Origin: Portevinia maculata
Taxonomy: Eukaryota; Arthropoda; Insecta; Diptera; Syrphidae
Direction: 5' to 3'
NCBI GenBank assembly: GCA_949715645.1
Contig: OX454526.1
Span: 50,526,556-50,590,555 of the forward strand
Length of the DNA: 64,000 nucleotides
Part shown: positions 23,495-36,181 of the stretch, piece after piece
Layout: every line of letters starts with the position of its first letter
How positions within the stretch are numbered: the first letter of the stretch is position 1
Made by a program: the position numbers and the translations under genes
Notes under the pieces: generated by a model
The model's input: only the letters and a program-made list of their open reading frames with translations
Told to the model about the DNA's origin: nothing
The model's database searches: none

Positions 23495-23650
23495 TTTCCC
23501 TCAAGTTTATCCCCCAATAAATGGGCGGTGCAAAAAACTTGGCATAGGCAAATTGTTAAGACGGATGATGTTAACATTTTTTGTTATACACAGTTGTTTT
23601 TTTTACGTTTTTTAAGGATTTTATCGAAAAAACAAAACAACAGCACAAAA
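23495..23650 (+). repeat. TATACC repeat, strongly diverged fragment
   Basis: ATAAATGGGCGGTGCAAAAA, then GGCAAATTGTTAAGACG, TTGTTATACACAG and AGGATTTTATCGAAAAAA follow the order of the 5' region of the full copies. It is much older than the other copies. Confidence 0.6.
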
Positions 23651-24029
23651 AAGGAAAACAAAATAAGTTATATTTTCTTACATTCTCCTAACCTATTTTC
23701 CTTTTTCGTATTCTTGATGTTGGCAAATAAAAAAAGACAAGAGTATTAACGACCAAACAACATAGAGAACAGCATTGCAACTAAAATAACATATTCAGGA
23801 TTCGCATTCGGCTTTTGCTGACTCTTCATTGTTACTGTTCAATTCTTTTAAGTTGAGGCAACCGTACGATATATATATCTTAATGAAAACTAATAATTAG
23901 GGCTGGACAACTTTAGAAACATATTATGTTTACGAATCATGAAATTTTCTTTAAAATTACATTAATATAAATGATTATCTTTGAATATTGTTATAATAAA
24001 TGCACAATTGTTGCGCAATTTAAAAAAGA

Positions 24030-24200
24030 ACACATTGGTCAATTCAATGAGTAGAAGTAATCGATTAGGCAAAATAAGCGGTTTACTAGAAATCCGTGAG
24101 CTAAATTTTGTCAGGGTTTTAACCCCAGTGGAAGTACTAGCTGCAGACGAGTCAATGATTCCCTGGCGTGGAAGACTTATTTTTCGCCAATTGTAAATGC
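24030..24200 (+). pseudogene. piggyBac transposase fragment
   Basis: Reads NSMSRSNRLGKISGLLEI, then LAADESMIPWRGRLIFRQ. The DESMIPWRGR block carries the first catalytic Asp of piggyBac. Only about 55 residues remain before a stop at 24194. It differs in sequence from the piggyBac at 2-3 kb. Confidence 0.75.
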
Positions 24201-26630
24201 ATTAGCAATGTACGACAGTCTGTTTGCGAAAGTCTTTGTGGGCTAAAGATTAATGAGAGTCCTTCATCTTGTTACGGATGTTGCCTACACCGATGTTAAT
24301 CGGTAACTCCAATACTTTTTAAATAATTTCGAACGATGTGTTCGCATACACTGCAATAAAAACATCGCCAAACCATCCCTGCTCATTACACTGAACTGAT
24401 ATTCGCTAAAGACTACTTTTCAACAGGAAGTGGAGTGAACACGCTCCCTTATAAGCGTTGTGAGGGAAATCGTAGATTTTTTTTTGGACGGATGGTCTCT
24501 TCTCGAGTGGCAGTCGTGGCATGCACAAGTGCGTTCTTGGATACTCCAATGTACTTTTGCCATTAATATAAGTGCCCAACCGCGATAAAAAAAGTTTTTA
24601 TCTAAATCGTTATCCCAAAACGATCACCAAATTAAAATTGCATAATTGATCACCCATTAATCCAAAAGGTGATCGCCAGTAACCAGCAGTACGGCAATTT
24701 AATTAAATCCTACCACCAACATTGGATTAATCGGCAAATAATGCTCTCAACGCCAAACGATATTCGTATGTACCTACATCAGTGGATTGCATGAATTGTC
24801 AATCTGCAACAAGAAAACAGAGGCGATTTTGGAAATCCCCCCCCTGGAGTTTCGTATCACAAATAGTGGTCCGCTTGATTAAACTACAGCGTCTTCATCA
24901 TAGACGAGAGAGCATCCCCAAAACCCAAAAAAATAAAATTTGCGGAAAGAGACTGATTCCATAACCGATCTCGTACCAACGAACCACACAACGCGGCAGT
25001 CGAGAAAGCCGCCACGATCAGCAAGTACCAGAAACCAGCGAGTGCAAGTGCAGTAGTAACACACATGCTTTTTTTTTAATCTGATTATTTCTTTTATTTA
25101 TTTATTCCTAACTTTTGTTTTTTTTTCCGTTTATGCTTCGAATTGCACGATAAATTGTTGAAAAGAGTAATAACTTAAGGAAGAAGGTTATTGTAACTCG
25201 AATTGGGGAAAAAATTATACGGTAACTTAAGAAGTTAAGTAAATCAATACGTAAACAAAAAAAAAAAAAAGGGGTATGGATCGTACTACAGAATAAATAT
25301 CACAGGTAATATTGCACAGAATAAACACATGAATTTATAAATCGCCAACATCTAGTATCAATGCCTAATTATATGTTTGTTCCTAAAGTGAGAAATACAT
25401 ATATTGCGATCGGACCGTGTAAGGAGCTTGTGATCACAACTTCGACGAACGGCGTTTAATCAACCAACAAATGACTACGGCTGTAAGAAGTAAGTGTTAT
25501 TTATTCTAATTTATTGTAGAGATCCCATACGTACAACCAAATTTTAAATCGATATATAGTCCATTTGATAAGCTGGAGTGTAATTTTTTCCTTAATAATA
25601 GTAATTTCGATTAACGTCAGAGCACATAAAGTAAAATAATTAATTGCTAGAATAAGAGTAAATATAAAAAACACAAAAAAACGTAGAATGAAAGTAATAA
25701 TAATAGTACATATTTACAAAAGTTAATTGGCTAATGATGTATCGCATTACAGATCATACTTATAGTTTTAATAAATGAATTTATAACGTAATGCAATGAA
25801 TTGAGTTAAATTTTGTGGGGTTGTTTATGGTCGGACGTTTTCTTGCAGGATGTCTTAAGTAAGGCATCCAATTATTTTGGATTAGGGACAGCATTTCAGA
25901 TTACAGGTGTGAGTGTTGTCACGGCGTGTCATTGACATATAGGGAGGAACAAATGCACCTAAGCAACATACCAACGAAGTTGCCAATCTCATAAGCGCTA
26001 TTAAGATCGGTAGTTGGCAATAGAAGAGGATTAATTTAACTTTTTTTTTGATAAACCCTTGACATGAAGTAGGTTATCTTTGGTTGTTGTTTTTGGGTTT
26101 GAAGGGCAAAGAACCACCCCATCCGGCGAGCTTAGCTGAGCCATGCCGCAAGCATGTCAAGGTATGCCCTAATACATCCCGAAGGTGATGCAAGCAGCAA
26201 CAATCTTCTACAATGCATGAATTGGAGGAATTTGTGACCTTACATAGCACAAATCGAAAAAGAAGAAAACGATGCCTCAACTGGTACAGTGAACTGAACA
26301 TGAGAGGGAAATCCATCATTTTGCCTAGAATATTTCAATTAGCTTTCAAAAATCTTTTTCTTTGCTATTGAACATAAATATTTAACTTAAATGTAATACT
26401 ATAGTTTGGTACAATCACAAAAACTTCCGACAGGTGGCTATTATAAGACTATTTATATATTTACAAACATTTGACTTTTCAGTATCACATATTTCATATT
26501 ATGTATATTAAAATCAATTGCGTGCATGTGTCGTGCAAAAAAAAAATCGAGAGCGGCTCGTTGGATTCTTTTTCTTTGTTTTGTTCGTCTCAATACTTGG
26601 GTTGCTTATTAAAAAAGAAAATTCGGAAAA
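24200..26630. other. No gene recognised
   Basis: Unique, AT-rich sequence with poly(A)/poly(T) tracts (25070, 25258). An inverted CGATCACC / GGTGATCG pair lies at 24630-24676. Frames near 24880-25066 and 26074-26319 have no recognisable family. Confidence 0.4.
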
Positions 26631-26633
26631 AAA

Positions 26634-26955
26634 CATAGGGACGGGCTACAGTCTGCTTGGGCGAACTGTTGGATACACTATTCTTATTCCTATCCCTCGT
26701 AAGTGGGCGTGACAAAAGTCTAAGTATGGTTGAATTGTTAGGAACGCTCTACATATTTTGTTATATAACACTTAAGGGATTTAATGGAAAAATGGAAGCT
26801 TTTTTTAAAAAAAACGCTTTTGTTTTTCAATAAAATTGTTTTATTTAATTGTATGCGTGTCAGAAAGCGGATTTAAAAAATATTTAAACATAAGTATAAA
26901 GGGCACCTAGAGAGTCTATATTATAAATTTCAGTTTCCTAGCTCAAACTTCTGTG
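26634..26955 (+). repeat. TATACC repeat, 5' part only
   Basis: It starts AAACATAGGGACGGGCTACA and keeps one module (TGCGTGTCAG at about 26850) before being replaced at about 26955 by LINE sequence. Confidence 0.8.
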
Positions 26956-27510
26956 GCAGCTGGTAGGCAGGTTATCTCGCACAGCTTCAGAGATACCTAG
27001 GCATGCAAGCCGTTGTACTTTTTTGACCATCACTGCTGCGATCAATAAAGGCGAACGTTATTTTGGGTCTCATCATCACCGTGTAGATCGAGTGGCGATC
27101 TTTGGAGAGCATCCCCAGGTTCTACCATACATGCGGCGACAGGCCAATAAGGCTTTAGTAGATTTTGTAATTTTGTTGTCAATATGGGAGTTCCAGTTCA
27201 GTCTTTTGTATAAGACCACTGCAAAATATTTGACTTCATCACAATGTTCTACAAACGTGTCGTTTAGTGAGATTTGAACTAGGTCTAAATTATTTCCTTT
27301 GGTAAAAAGAACAATGCCGGTTAAACTGGGATTTATGGAAAGATTTACCTGATGCACCACATTATTACTGTCTTAAGCGCGTATTGCATTGGTGATGTGA
27401 CTTCATTTGAGTCTTTGCTCCTAACGTAGCGTTGTGTTGTACCTTTACTAGTGGGAGGTTTAGCTTTTAATGCGAGGCTATAGATTTCATCATTCAGATC
27501 ATTCAGAAAT
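26955..27510 (-). pseudogene. LINE (R1/LOA/Jockey-type) reverse transcriptase C-terminal fragment
   Basis: The minus frame 27360-27076 reads LSINPSLTGIVLFTKG, then VKYFAVVLYKRLNWNSHID, then ACRRMYGRTWGCSPK. These correspond to the NPxKTE..LFT, KYLGV.LDxKLxW..H and C(K/R)R..G..WG.SP blocks of non-LTR RTs. The reading continues out of frame to about 26955. The catalytic FADD part is absent. Confidence 0.75.
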
Positions 27511-30008
27511 ATCAAAAACGAGGTTATCCTTAAAAGCTGCTAAATATTTATTTGCCGTTGGATTTTTTTTTTTTTTTTATATCAACCATAGAAACATACC
27601 CATCATACGGCAACTTTACGTATTACGTTAAAATCGATATATTACATACATTGTTTATAAATATGTATGTCTGGGATAACTTTTAAACAGGTTAATATAT
27701 TTCTAAATGAAAAGTATTAATTGCCCAATAAATTTTAATTTAATTTTTTATTCAACAAAGCATACTAAAATATTATTGGATCAAAAAAAAAATTGCCAGA
27801 CTGCAAAAGTTATTGAGTTTGTACTTCAATATATGTTTACGATATATATTATTTTATAAGACAGCAAGAAATACGGTTTAAAAACAATTTTTTATTCAGT
27901 TGGAACAAGCATGCCAGTTGGCTTCGCGACATAAAACTCGACATAACTCAATTTAAATGTGGCTCTTCTCAATGTACATACATCATGATCTGCGCATCGG
28001 ATTAATCGAGACAACTAATAATTTCGAGAGACATGTCTAAATGACGTAGATCATGCTTCTAGGATCAAATTGTTTAATACATCAGTCTAATTCATCAGAC
28101 TACCTCATGCTTTTATTCCGTTTGGCCACATAATTGTCCTTACCTCTGTCAAATCGATTATCCCCAACAAACCTGTTAAATTCATCATGAAAAGAAAACC
28201 CTCCTCCAGTTAGCACACAGATGGCAATAGATTCACAAACAAAATCTCTGCAACATTTTTCAAACAGGATGGGTAGGTGGGTATTATGTCAACAAGCAGT
28301 TAGAAATGTGGCAGCTTATGTTCTCAATTTGCCCATACAACCTTCCGCCTTCACACATTAAAGTGTTCATGAGTTAGAGAACATGGAAACTGAATACTGT
28401 ATCCTGGTTAGTACACATCCATCGTTGTCGCCCGTATCTCTCGGAAGATGCCAGTTACAATTCGTATTAAGCTGATTTCCACTCTATCAACCAGCACTAT
28501 CTGTATAGCATCATTAATATTGTTTATGCTTATAAGTATAATAAATAACTTCATCTATAGTTGTATATTCTACATAAATGTTTGCGGAAAAATTCGGGCA
28601 CAATGGCCATCGTCGAAAATTACATTTTCGTTGATAAATGATGGTCATCACTTCCGACTTGTACAGGTTCTTTGTTTACATCGCACCTACATGGCAGTAG
28701 GGGATATTGAATGAGAAATGATTAGTTCTCCGTGAAAATAATTTTTTTTTTCGGATTATTATTTGATAGCTTCATATGAAAATCATATAAAATGAATTAA
28801 GTTAATAAGTTGAAGAAAAAAGCTTCTTAAAAAAATATTCAAAGTTTATTTACAGAGTTTCAATACAACATACAATAAGGAGCCTTATAAGATACATTCA
28901 TGTAGCAACGAAACGGAACAATAAAATTGATAAATGAACAAAATTGTATAGATAACAAAAGTTGTATAGCAAAAGAACAAAAAAGGGCGTAAAAGTATAA
29001 TAGATAATTAAATAAATATATATATGTACTAGCTGATCCTCCCGGCTTTGCTCGGAGTCTTTTTTAATACAAACAAAAACCTAAATTAGAAATGCTAATT
29101 TCAAAAAATCAAGGGACTTATTTTTTTTAGCGATAACATTTTTGTTTAACCAAAATATTACAGCCAGGTAGGTGGGCATCATTTTGATACCACTACTCAA
29201 GAGACCAAGGGTGTCAGTTTGTGTTTCAAATCCATCTCATGGAAATTCTCACGTCTAACATCTTGTATTGTATCACTTCACCATGTCCCACAAAAAAAAG
29301 GTATCAAGCAAGGCGCATAAGAATTTCCAATGTGACTGTTTAAGAGTGGCGATGGAAATAATCAACGGTTGAAAAATTAACATTATAAAAGCATCTAATC
29401 TGATTGATGATGAACGGTAATGCAAGGACGGGTTGTTTTCTAACTCTCTTTTCTAAATAATACAATTGATATGATATAATTTCATTTCCTGGATCAATTT
29501 TTTTTTACTGATTTAGAAGTCTAAAATGAGATATTTACGTTAGTGATGTTTTTTATGCAAGTCAGTAGTAACTCATTCGCCATTTTTTCTTTAAACAAAG
29601 AAACAAATCTCCACTCAGTATTATTTTATTAATTTATTTAATCAGTTCATAATTTATTAACTAACGTTTTGCGTGAAGTACACTTGTGTGACTCTTCACG
29701 GGTCTGGAGCCCGTTAAGTAAGTAATTACATATATGTGCACTACCACGTTTCCATATTTTCCCTGTAGGTAAAAGGGTTTATGTAAATAGTTCTCCCAGA
29801 ATCACCAGTATGATGTAAATCAATTACTTTATAACGAGCGTGATGCGTTACTAATTCAAATCATTTAGAGTGTATGCAATTGTTTCCTGACAGTCCGCAG
29901 TGTCGATTGCGTTCACATGTTTGTATAATTTGTACAAAACAACTTCCCATCCATCATTTGAAATTTCACTGTTGAACGCAATGAAACAAAAAGTAAAATA
30001 AGCTTTTT
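27511..30008. other. No gene; short SINE/RTE-tail-like block at about 29026-29090
   Basis: AT-rich. At 29030-29060 ACTAGCTGATCCTCCCGGCT followed by TTGCTCGG resembles the CTAGCTG..CCCG.GCTTTGC box found in many arthropod SINE and RTE-associated repeats. It is too short and diverged to annotate further. Confidence 0.35.
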
Positions 30009-30882
30009 TTATACCCTATTCTAAGGGTATATTAATTTTGACGCAAAGTTTGTAACATACCTTAATATTGCCCGTAGACCCCTAAAAGTTACTATATTTA
30101 TGATCAGCATCGATAGTAATGTCGATCTAGCCATGTCCGTCCGTCCGTCCGTCCGTCGGCAAAAATTATGCCTTTAAACTGGACCTAGAGAGCTGAAATT
30201 TTAACAATATACTCTCTAGGGTCCCGAAATAATTAAGTTTACGAATTTTTGAAATCCGCCCACAGACACGCCCACAAACTCAAAAAAACAAAATTTTGGA
30301 AAAAAACGAATTTTGAGCTAGAAAGCTGAAATTTTTTATATATGATCTATAGCTCCTAAAACTGCTCGGGATAAATTTTTCAAAATCCGCCTACTGACAC
30401 GCCCACAAATAAATAAAACAATTTTTTTGAAAATCCAAAGTTTGCGCTAGGGAGCTGAAATTTATAATATATACTCTCTATGGGCCCTTTATGCATGAGA
30501 GTAAATATTTTCAAAATCCGCCCACTGGCACGCCCACAATTTTTTTTTTTTTTTTTTTGAAAATTCAAAGTTTGAGGTAGGGAGCTGAAATTTATAATAT
30601 ATACTCTCTAGGGGCCCTTTATGCTCATGTGTTATTTTTTTTTGAATCCGCGTACACGCCCACAATTAAATAAAACAGTTTTATTGAAACACCCAAGTTT
30701 GAGCTAGGGAGCGTTTTTTTTGATAAAATCCTTTAAATGTTATATAACAAAATATGTAGAGCGTTCTTAACAATTCAACCATACTTAGACTTTTGTCACG
30801 CCCACTTATGAGGGATAGGAATAAAAATAGGGTATCCAACAGTTCGGCCAAGCGGACTGTAGCCCGTCCCTATGTTTTATAT
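30009..30882 (-). repeat. TATACC repeat, copy with 4 modules
   Basis: Minus strand, about 870 bp, longer than copies 1 and 3 by one module. CACGCCCAC boxes lie near 30265, 30397, 30527 and 30653. It begins TATACCCTATTCTAAGGGTA and ends CCCGTCCCTATGTTTTA. Confidence 0.88.
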
Positions 30883-30894
30883 ATAATTTGCACA

Positions 30895-31795
30895 TGCAAA
30901 TGGGATTTTGATGGGAACCCTTTAAACAGTTACACAGCGTGGGAAGAAGGGAAATTTGGTTTGGGAGAGATAGAGGAGATGGCGATGCACGTTGTTTTTA
31001 AAAGTTTGTAAATTGTAATGCGAAGGAAAGATAGAACACGGTAGAGCACTCCACATTCATGTGGTATGGCTAAGAAAGCCTCCTTGTGTTTCACTGTAAG
31101 CCCAAATACAGGCTTAAGGGTCAACTGACGTGCATTGCTAGCATGACGGGTATTGCAGTTAAAACGTTCTAAGGGGGGAATACAATTGGCTATTTTGTTT
31201 GAGCTCTTATGGTAGGTTTTTTAATTCTGTTGAGTAGCTCCAAATATGTAATCGCTTCACGAGACCAGATATGAGCATTGTACTCAAATAAAATGTAGCC
31301 AGATCAGAAGAGGTGAAATATTTCTTGCATCGCTTAAGGAAGCCTAGACATTTCGCAGCTTTCTTGGCGACATCGTATATATGGTCATTTCAACGAAAGT
31401 TGTAACTTACGCACATACCGAGAATGGAAAGTGGTTCGGTTTCATTGATGCAAGTACCATTCATGGATAATGGTAGACTATTTTGACTTCACTTTAGTGA
31501 CAGCATTGCGTTTTGGAAGCATTGAATTTCGCTCTTTTGGTTGGACCTCAGTTAAGTATGCTATCAAAGTCAGAATTCAATGAGCTTAACATTGGTTGCC
31601 GTTCCAGTTCCACGACCGAAATGAGGTACGTGAATCTAGAAATAGTTATGAAAAGCTGAGTGTACTGTCATCAGCGAATGAATGAATTGGATTAGAAGTA
31701 ACAGACAGAAGATCATTTATAAAAATGAGAAAGAGAGTAGGAAACAAATCAGAGCCTTGGGGAACACCAGCTTTTATTTGGTGGGCTGCAGATTT
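30895..31795 (-). pseudogene. LINE reverse transcriptase, family F1, copy 1
   Basis: Non-LTR RT on the minus strand. AGVPQGSDLFPTLFLIFIND and FADDSTL (about 31790-31665) carry the catalytic Asp pair. After a degraded thumb (about 31480-31290) comes the C-terminal block LTLKPVFGLTVKHKEAFLA (about 31115-31060). The C-terminus closely matches that of 33165-33500, so they are one family. Stops and frameshifts occur throughout. It resembles the CR1/Jockey group. Confidence 0.8.
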
Positions 31796-32640
31796 AAAGC
31801 CGCCCAAAAAAACTTTGTAGTACTTGCGCTACATAACAATAACTCTCCTATCGATACGATTACTACACTCGCATACATTCTATTCTCTTTTCACACTTCA
31901 CATTTCCCATTATGCCCACATCAAAACATTGTATACACAAGATACATATAAACAATAAAATGGGTCAATGCCAACGATCGCCGTCGGAACGTATCATGTT
32001 CCACTTTCACTGTCGCCAGAGAACCCATCAAGAATTATGACTAATGGCAATACCCAAATCTCAGTGACGCAAAACAGTCACAAGGGAATTCCGGACAGAA
32101 AGAGCTTCCTCTCGAAATTCCCTACCTGTAAATATATATGCGAAAAACAGAAATGACTTTACCTGACGTTAATTTGTAACAGTGATATTAATTTGAAATT
32201 TGATTTTACGGCATTAAATAAATCAGTCTTTTTTGTTAACTTTGAGTTGAATTAAAATTATTATAAAACAATTTAATACATTTTGTTTTACTTTTTTTTT
32301 AAATAATTAAAGTGGGGATTTTTGTAACTAGGTTGTTGGGTAAAAAGCTCCACTTTAGTGACAAAACGCTCCAAGGAAAATAATGAAAATAAAAAGCTAC
32401 CTACTGTCGGTCTTTTCTGGAATTAAAATCAATTTGAAATGCATGTACCGCACTGGATCCAGGATTCTGAAGAAATGTTTTTATTAGGTTTTTTTTTTGG
32501 TTTTTGTTCCAAGTCAACCAAGGCGCCCGCAGGGAATTCCAGGGAAGCGTCCCTTGATATTTTTTACAGTCCTCGATTATCTGCTTGCAGTAAAAGTGAC
32601 GGACTCCAAAGTGCCACTCCGACCTATTCCAAACATGATT
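31796..32640. other. No gene recognised
   Basis: AT-rich, with no shared repeat noticed. The minus-strand 148-residue frame at 32401-32847 is partly the antisense of the RTE fragment that follows. Confidence 0.4.
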
Positions 32641-32649
32641 ATGAATGAA

Positions 32650-33165
32650 AGAGTAAATCCCAATTGCTAAAAGGTCAATTACCTGGGCTCTATGATCAAC
32701 AGCGAACCAAGCTGTGATAACGACATTAAGCATCGCGTAAGCATACGGTGTATGAAGTGGCGGGAAAACTGAAACATTTTCTATGGCCGAAAATTGACCC
32801 AAAGCTGAAAGGAAGGCTCTACACCACAGTTGTGTGCCAGCGCTCATGTTGGACAGCGTACAAAATGTACGTCAGGGCAATTTAACGGCAGCTGAAATGA
32901 AGATGCCTTACATGACAGCAGGGGTAACATAGATTGGTCGAATTAGAAGTTCCAATATCCGAGGAAACCTTCGCGTCAAAGATCTTACCCCGAAGAAAAT
33001 GAAGCGCGACCGACAACGTTGGTGCTGCCATGTTCAAAGGATAGATCCTACGAACCATGTCAAAAAGGCGATAACAATCAACGTTTCCACACAAACGCGA
33101 AAGGGAGGCAGGCCTAAAATCTCCTGCGGATCACAGAAAAGCAGCAACACCAGCATTTGTTTTTT
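32650..33165 (+). pseudogene. RTE-type LINE, 3' coding fragment
   Basis: The plus strand in shifting frames reads LGSMINSEPSCDNDIKHRV, KLKGRLYTTVVC, then the AEM..M..VT blocks, RDRQRWCCHVQRID, and TRKGGRPKISC at about 33100. This is the usual end of an RTE/BovB-like RT, where a LGS.I..DG..D.DI..RI block leads to a (G/R)RP..R.W motif. Many frameshifts. It lies directly before the minus-strand LINE of family F1. Confidence 0.78.
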
Positions 33166-34832
33166 ATAATAAGCGCGCACTAAGGGATTTGGACCCTTAT
33201 AATGTATTAGCTACACAGCGCGGGCGTTAAGGAAATTAGGGTGATAAGAAAAGGAGAGATGCCGATGCACGTTGGTTTTGAATGTTTGTAGGTTATAATG
33301 TGCAGGAAAAATGGAGCGGGGAAGAGCATTCCACATTCGTGTTGTACGGCTGAGGAAAGATTCTTTGAACTTCACTGTACGTCCAAACACAGGCTTGAGG
33401 GTGAACTGATGAGCATTCCTTGCATGGCGGGTATTGCGGTTGAAATGTTCAAGGGAAGGAATACAACTGGCTATTTCGTGTGAGCACTTATGGTGGAAAT
33501 AACGATAAAAACATAGGGACGGGCTACAGTCTGCTTGGGCGAACTGTTGGATACCCTATTCTTATTCCTATCCCTCATAAGTGGGCGTGACAAAAGTCTA
33601 AGTATGGTTGAATTGTTAAGAACGCCCTACATATTTTGTTATATAACATTTAAAGGATTTTATCGAAAAAAACGCTCCCTAGCTCAAACTTGGGTGTTTC
33701 AATAAAATTGTTTTATTTAATTGTGGACGTGTCAGTAGGCGGATTTAAAAAAAATTAACACATGAGCATAAAGGGACCCTAGAGAGTATATATTATAAAA
33801 TTTCGCTCCCTAGCTCCAAGTTTGAATTTTCAAAAAAAGTTTTTTTTTTTAAATTGTGGGGGTGTCAGTGGGCGGATTTTGAAAATATTTACACATGAGC
33901 TTAAAGGGCCCCTAGAGAGTATATATTATAAATTTCAGCTCCCTAGCTTAAATTTTGGTTTTTCAATAAAATTGTTTTATTTATTTGTGGGCGTGTCAGT
34001 GGGCGGATTTTGAAAATTTTATATCCCGAGCAGTTTTAGGAGTCATAGATCTTATAAAAACAAATTCAGCTTTCTAGCTCAAAATTCGATTTTTTCCAGA
34101 ATTTTGTTTTTTTTTTGTGTTTGTGGGCGTGTTCTGTGGGCGGATTTCAAAAATTCGTAAACTTGATTATTTCGGGGCCCTAGAGAGTATATGGTTAAAA
34201 TTTCAGCTCTCTAAGCCCAGTTTAAAGGCCTAATTTTTTCCGAACGACGGACGGACGGTCGGACATAACTAGATCGACATTACTATCGATGCTGATCATA
34301 AATATAGTACCTAACTTTTAGGGGTCTACGGGGAAATATTAAGGTATGTTACAAACTATGCGTCAAAATTAATATACCCTTAGAATAGGGTATAATAACG
34401 AAAGACAGGAGACATTACGACGATGACTAAAAGAGTCAATCGATCTCGCGATGTCTCGGTCGCCAATGAGTTTTATCGCGCGTTTTTGGATCCTGTCAAG
34501 TAGCTCCAAATAAGTTATTGGTGCACCGGACCAAATATGAGCATTGTACAGTTTCGGGCGAATAAACGCCTTATAAATTGTAGCCAGATCAGAAGGAGTG
34601 AAATATTTCTTACATTGCTTAAGGAAGCCTAGACATTTCGCAGCGTTCTTGGCGACATCGAATATGTGGTCATTCCAGCGAAGGTTGTCATTGACCCACA
34701 TACCGAGAATGGAAAGCCTTTCGGTTTCTGCGATGCAAGTGTCATTCATGGATAGTGGCAGTGTGTGTGGGTTTTGCTTTAATGACAGGAGACAGCATTG
34801 AGTTTTGGAAGCATTTGATTGGCCTCAGTGCA
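33165..34832 (-). pseudogene. LINE reverse transcriptase, family F1, copy 2, split by a TATACC repeat
   Basis: The upstream part (34832-34394, minus) has NASKTQCCLLSLKQ, LSILGMWVNDNLRWNDHI, LATIYKAFIRPKLYNAHIW and RIQKRAIKLIGD. The downstream part (33505-33165) continues with LTLKPVFGRTVKFKESFLS and TRMWNALPRSIF. The TATACC repeat 33506-34393 separates them and is bounded by the 8-bp duplication AATAACGA. The catalytic YADD/FADD region is missing, so the copy is 5' truncated. Confidence 0.83.
33506..34393 (+). repeat. TATACC repeat, copy with 4 modules and 8-bp flanking duplication
   Basis: About 890 bp, plus strand, TAAAAACATAGGGACGGGC to TTAGAATAGGGTAT. The four GTG(G)GCGTGTC modules lie near 33720, 33855, 33985 and 34121. 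It is flanked by AATAACGA at 33498-33505 and 34394-34401 inside a LINE reading frame, which fixes both borders. Confidence 0.88.
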
Positions 34833-34834
34833 AA

Positions 34835-34985
34835 CTAATTCCAAATCGGAAAGCCTGCCGCTATTTTCTGATGTCGAACCGGCAAACCCAACAGGCAAAC
34901 CTGTAGGGATGCAGTTTAGTGGAAGGGTTGTGTTCCCTTTAATTCTCATCATGACCTTACTGCCATTAAGGACGAAAAAGAAAAA
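34835..34985 (-). repeat. Dispersed repeat R, copy 2
   Basis: Opposite in orientation to 15690-15860. It shares TTTGCCGGTTCGACATCAG and CACTGAGGCCAATCAAATGC. It lies directly upstream of the F1 LINE piece. Confidence 0.5.
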
Positions 34986-34989
34986 GGGG

Positions 34990-36065
34990 TATGGAAAATG
35001 TATCTTTCAATATTCGTGATATTTATGAGGGTATATACTCATAAATTTGAAATAAAGCATAATCATGGTGATTGAAATTTGAGTGCTCCTTTTATGAATT
35101 GATGTTCGAGACCCAATGATGAATATGTCACTTAAGTCATGAATTGTGCTCCTCATTTACCATAAGCGATTCGCAGCCACTGCCATTTCTGGTAGTAATT
35201 GATTAAAGGCAGACTCGGACAAATGTATGTCTATCAAATATAAGACACAAACAAATTTGTTCTTGCCATTTTCAATTATATTCTCCTAAATCCTCGCAAA
35301 GCAATCACAACCAACTCACTCGTTCTCGATAAAATCCCCAAGGACTAGGACTGAGACCGACAATGCCTTACGGCAGCGTTTAGCGTAGCTCAATAGAAAC
35401 TTAACATCCTTTCTAATGAATCAAGGCTTTCCACCTCAATTTGAAGGAATAAATCCTCAATTAAAGTATGCCCTAGCAGCGAGCACCAGGGTTATTTGTA
35501 TCCCCCTTTTTGTATGCGGACAAATTAATGTTAAGCTAAAGTATTTTAAAAAAGGATACCAGCTGAAGAAAGCAATTAAATCTATTTTCAAGGACCAACG
35601 TTGCTGGTTGTCTGCTTATTTCGCACGATAGCGCCCTTCTAGAGGGTAAGAGGAGTATCTTGCAAATGTTGATGATGGCATCAAAGATAATCACTGTTAA
35701 CGCCCTAGTAATACCGTTAATATTGTTAACATTATGAATGCTTATTTTGCAAAATTGTATTTATTTAAATGGCATCCTCGTGAGAATTTTCAATTTACCA
35801 GAAGCATAACTGAAAGAGCCCATCATCTCGCTCGTAGCATGATGCAACTCTAAGGACATGGCCAATAAGGATTTAAAAGCAAATCACCAAGGATATAATG
35901 AAAGCGGCTGTTAAGAATCATTTCTATTTGCATAGTGTGGCGTTGTATAAATAGATTTCACTGTATTGAACTTGTTGAAAATGCTGCTTTCTGAAAATAT
36001 TATTGGTTTTGGTTTTTTGCAAGGGATATAGGAAATTGGCTATGTGTTGATCAGAAAATTAAGAG
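34990..36065. other. No recognisable feature
   Basis: AT-rich sequence between repeat R and the mariner. The small frame at 35416 has no family resemblance. Confidence 0.4.
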
Positions 36066-36181
36066 ATAAAGGGTGTTCGAATTTAGCGTATCATTTTAAA
36101 TTGGCCGTCACTTTTTTTACAGCTATTAGATTGCACCGAAGTTTTTTCAGCTATGAAGTAAATACATTCCCGTTAGCTGAA

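Noticed and set aside
26074..26319. Basic exon-like segment near 26100-26320
   Set aside because: The plus-strand peptide has a few Arg/Lys runs but no recognisable domain or splice signals that I could defend.
32401..32847. 148-residue minus-strand gene
   Set aside because: Half of it is antisense to the RTE fragment, and the rest has no family resemblance.
33506..34393. Helitron, because of the 3' hairpin in TATACC repeats
   Set aside because: No CTRR-type end, and one copy has a clear 8-bp target duplication.
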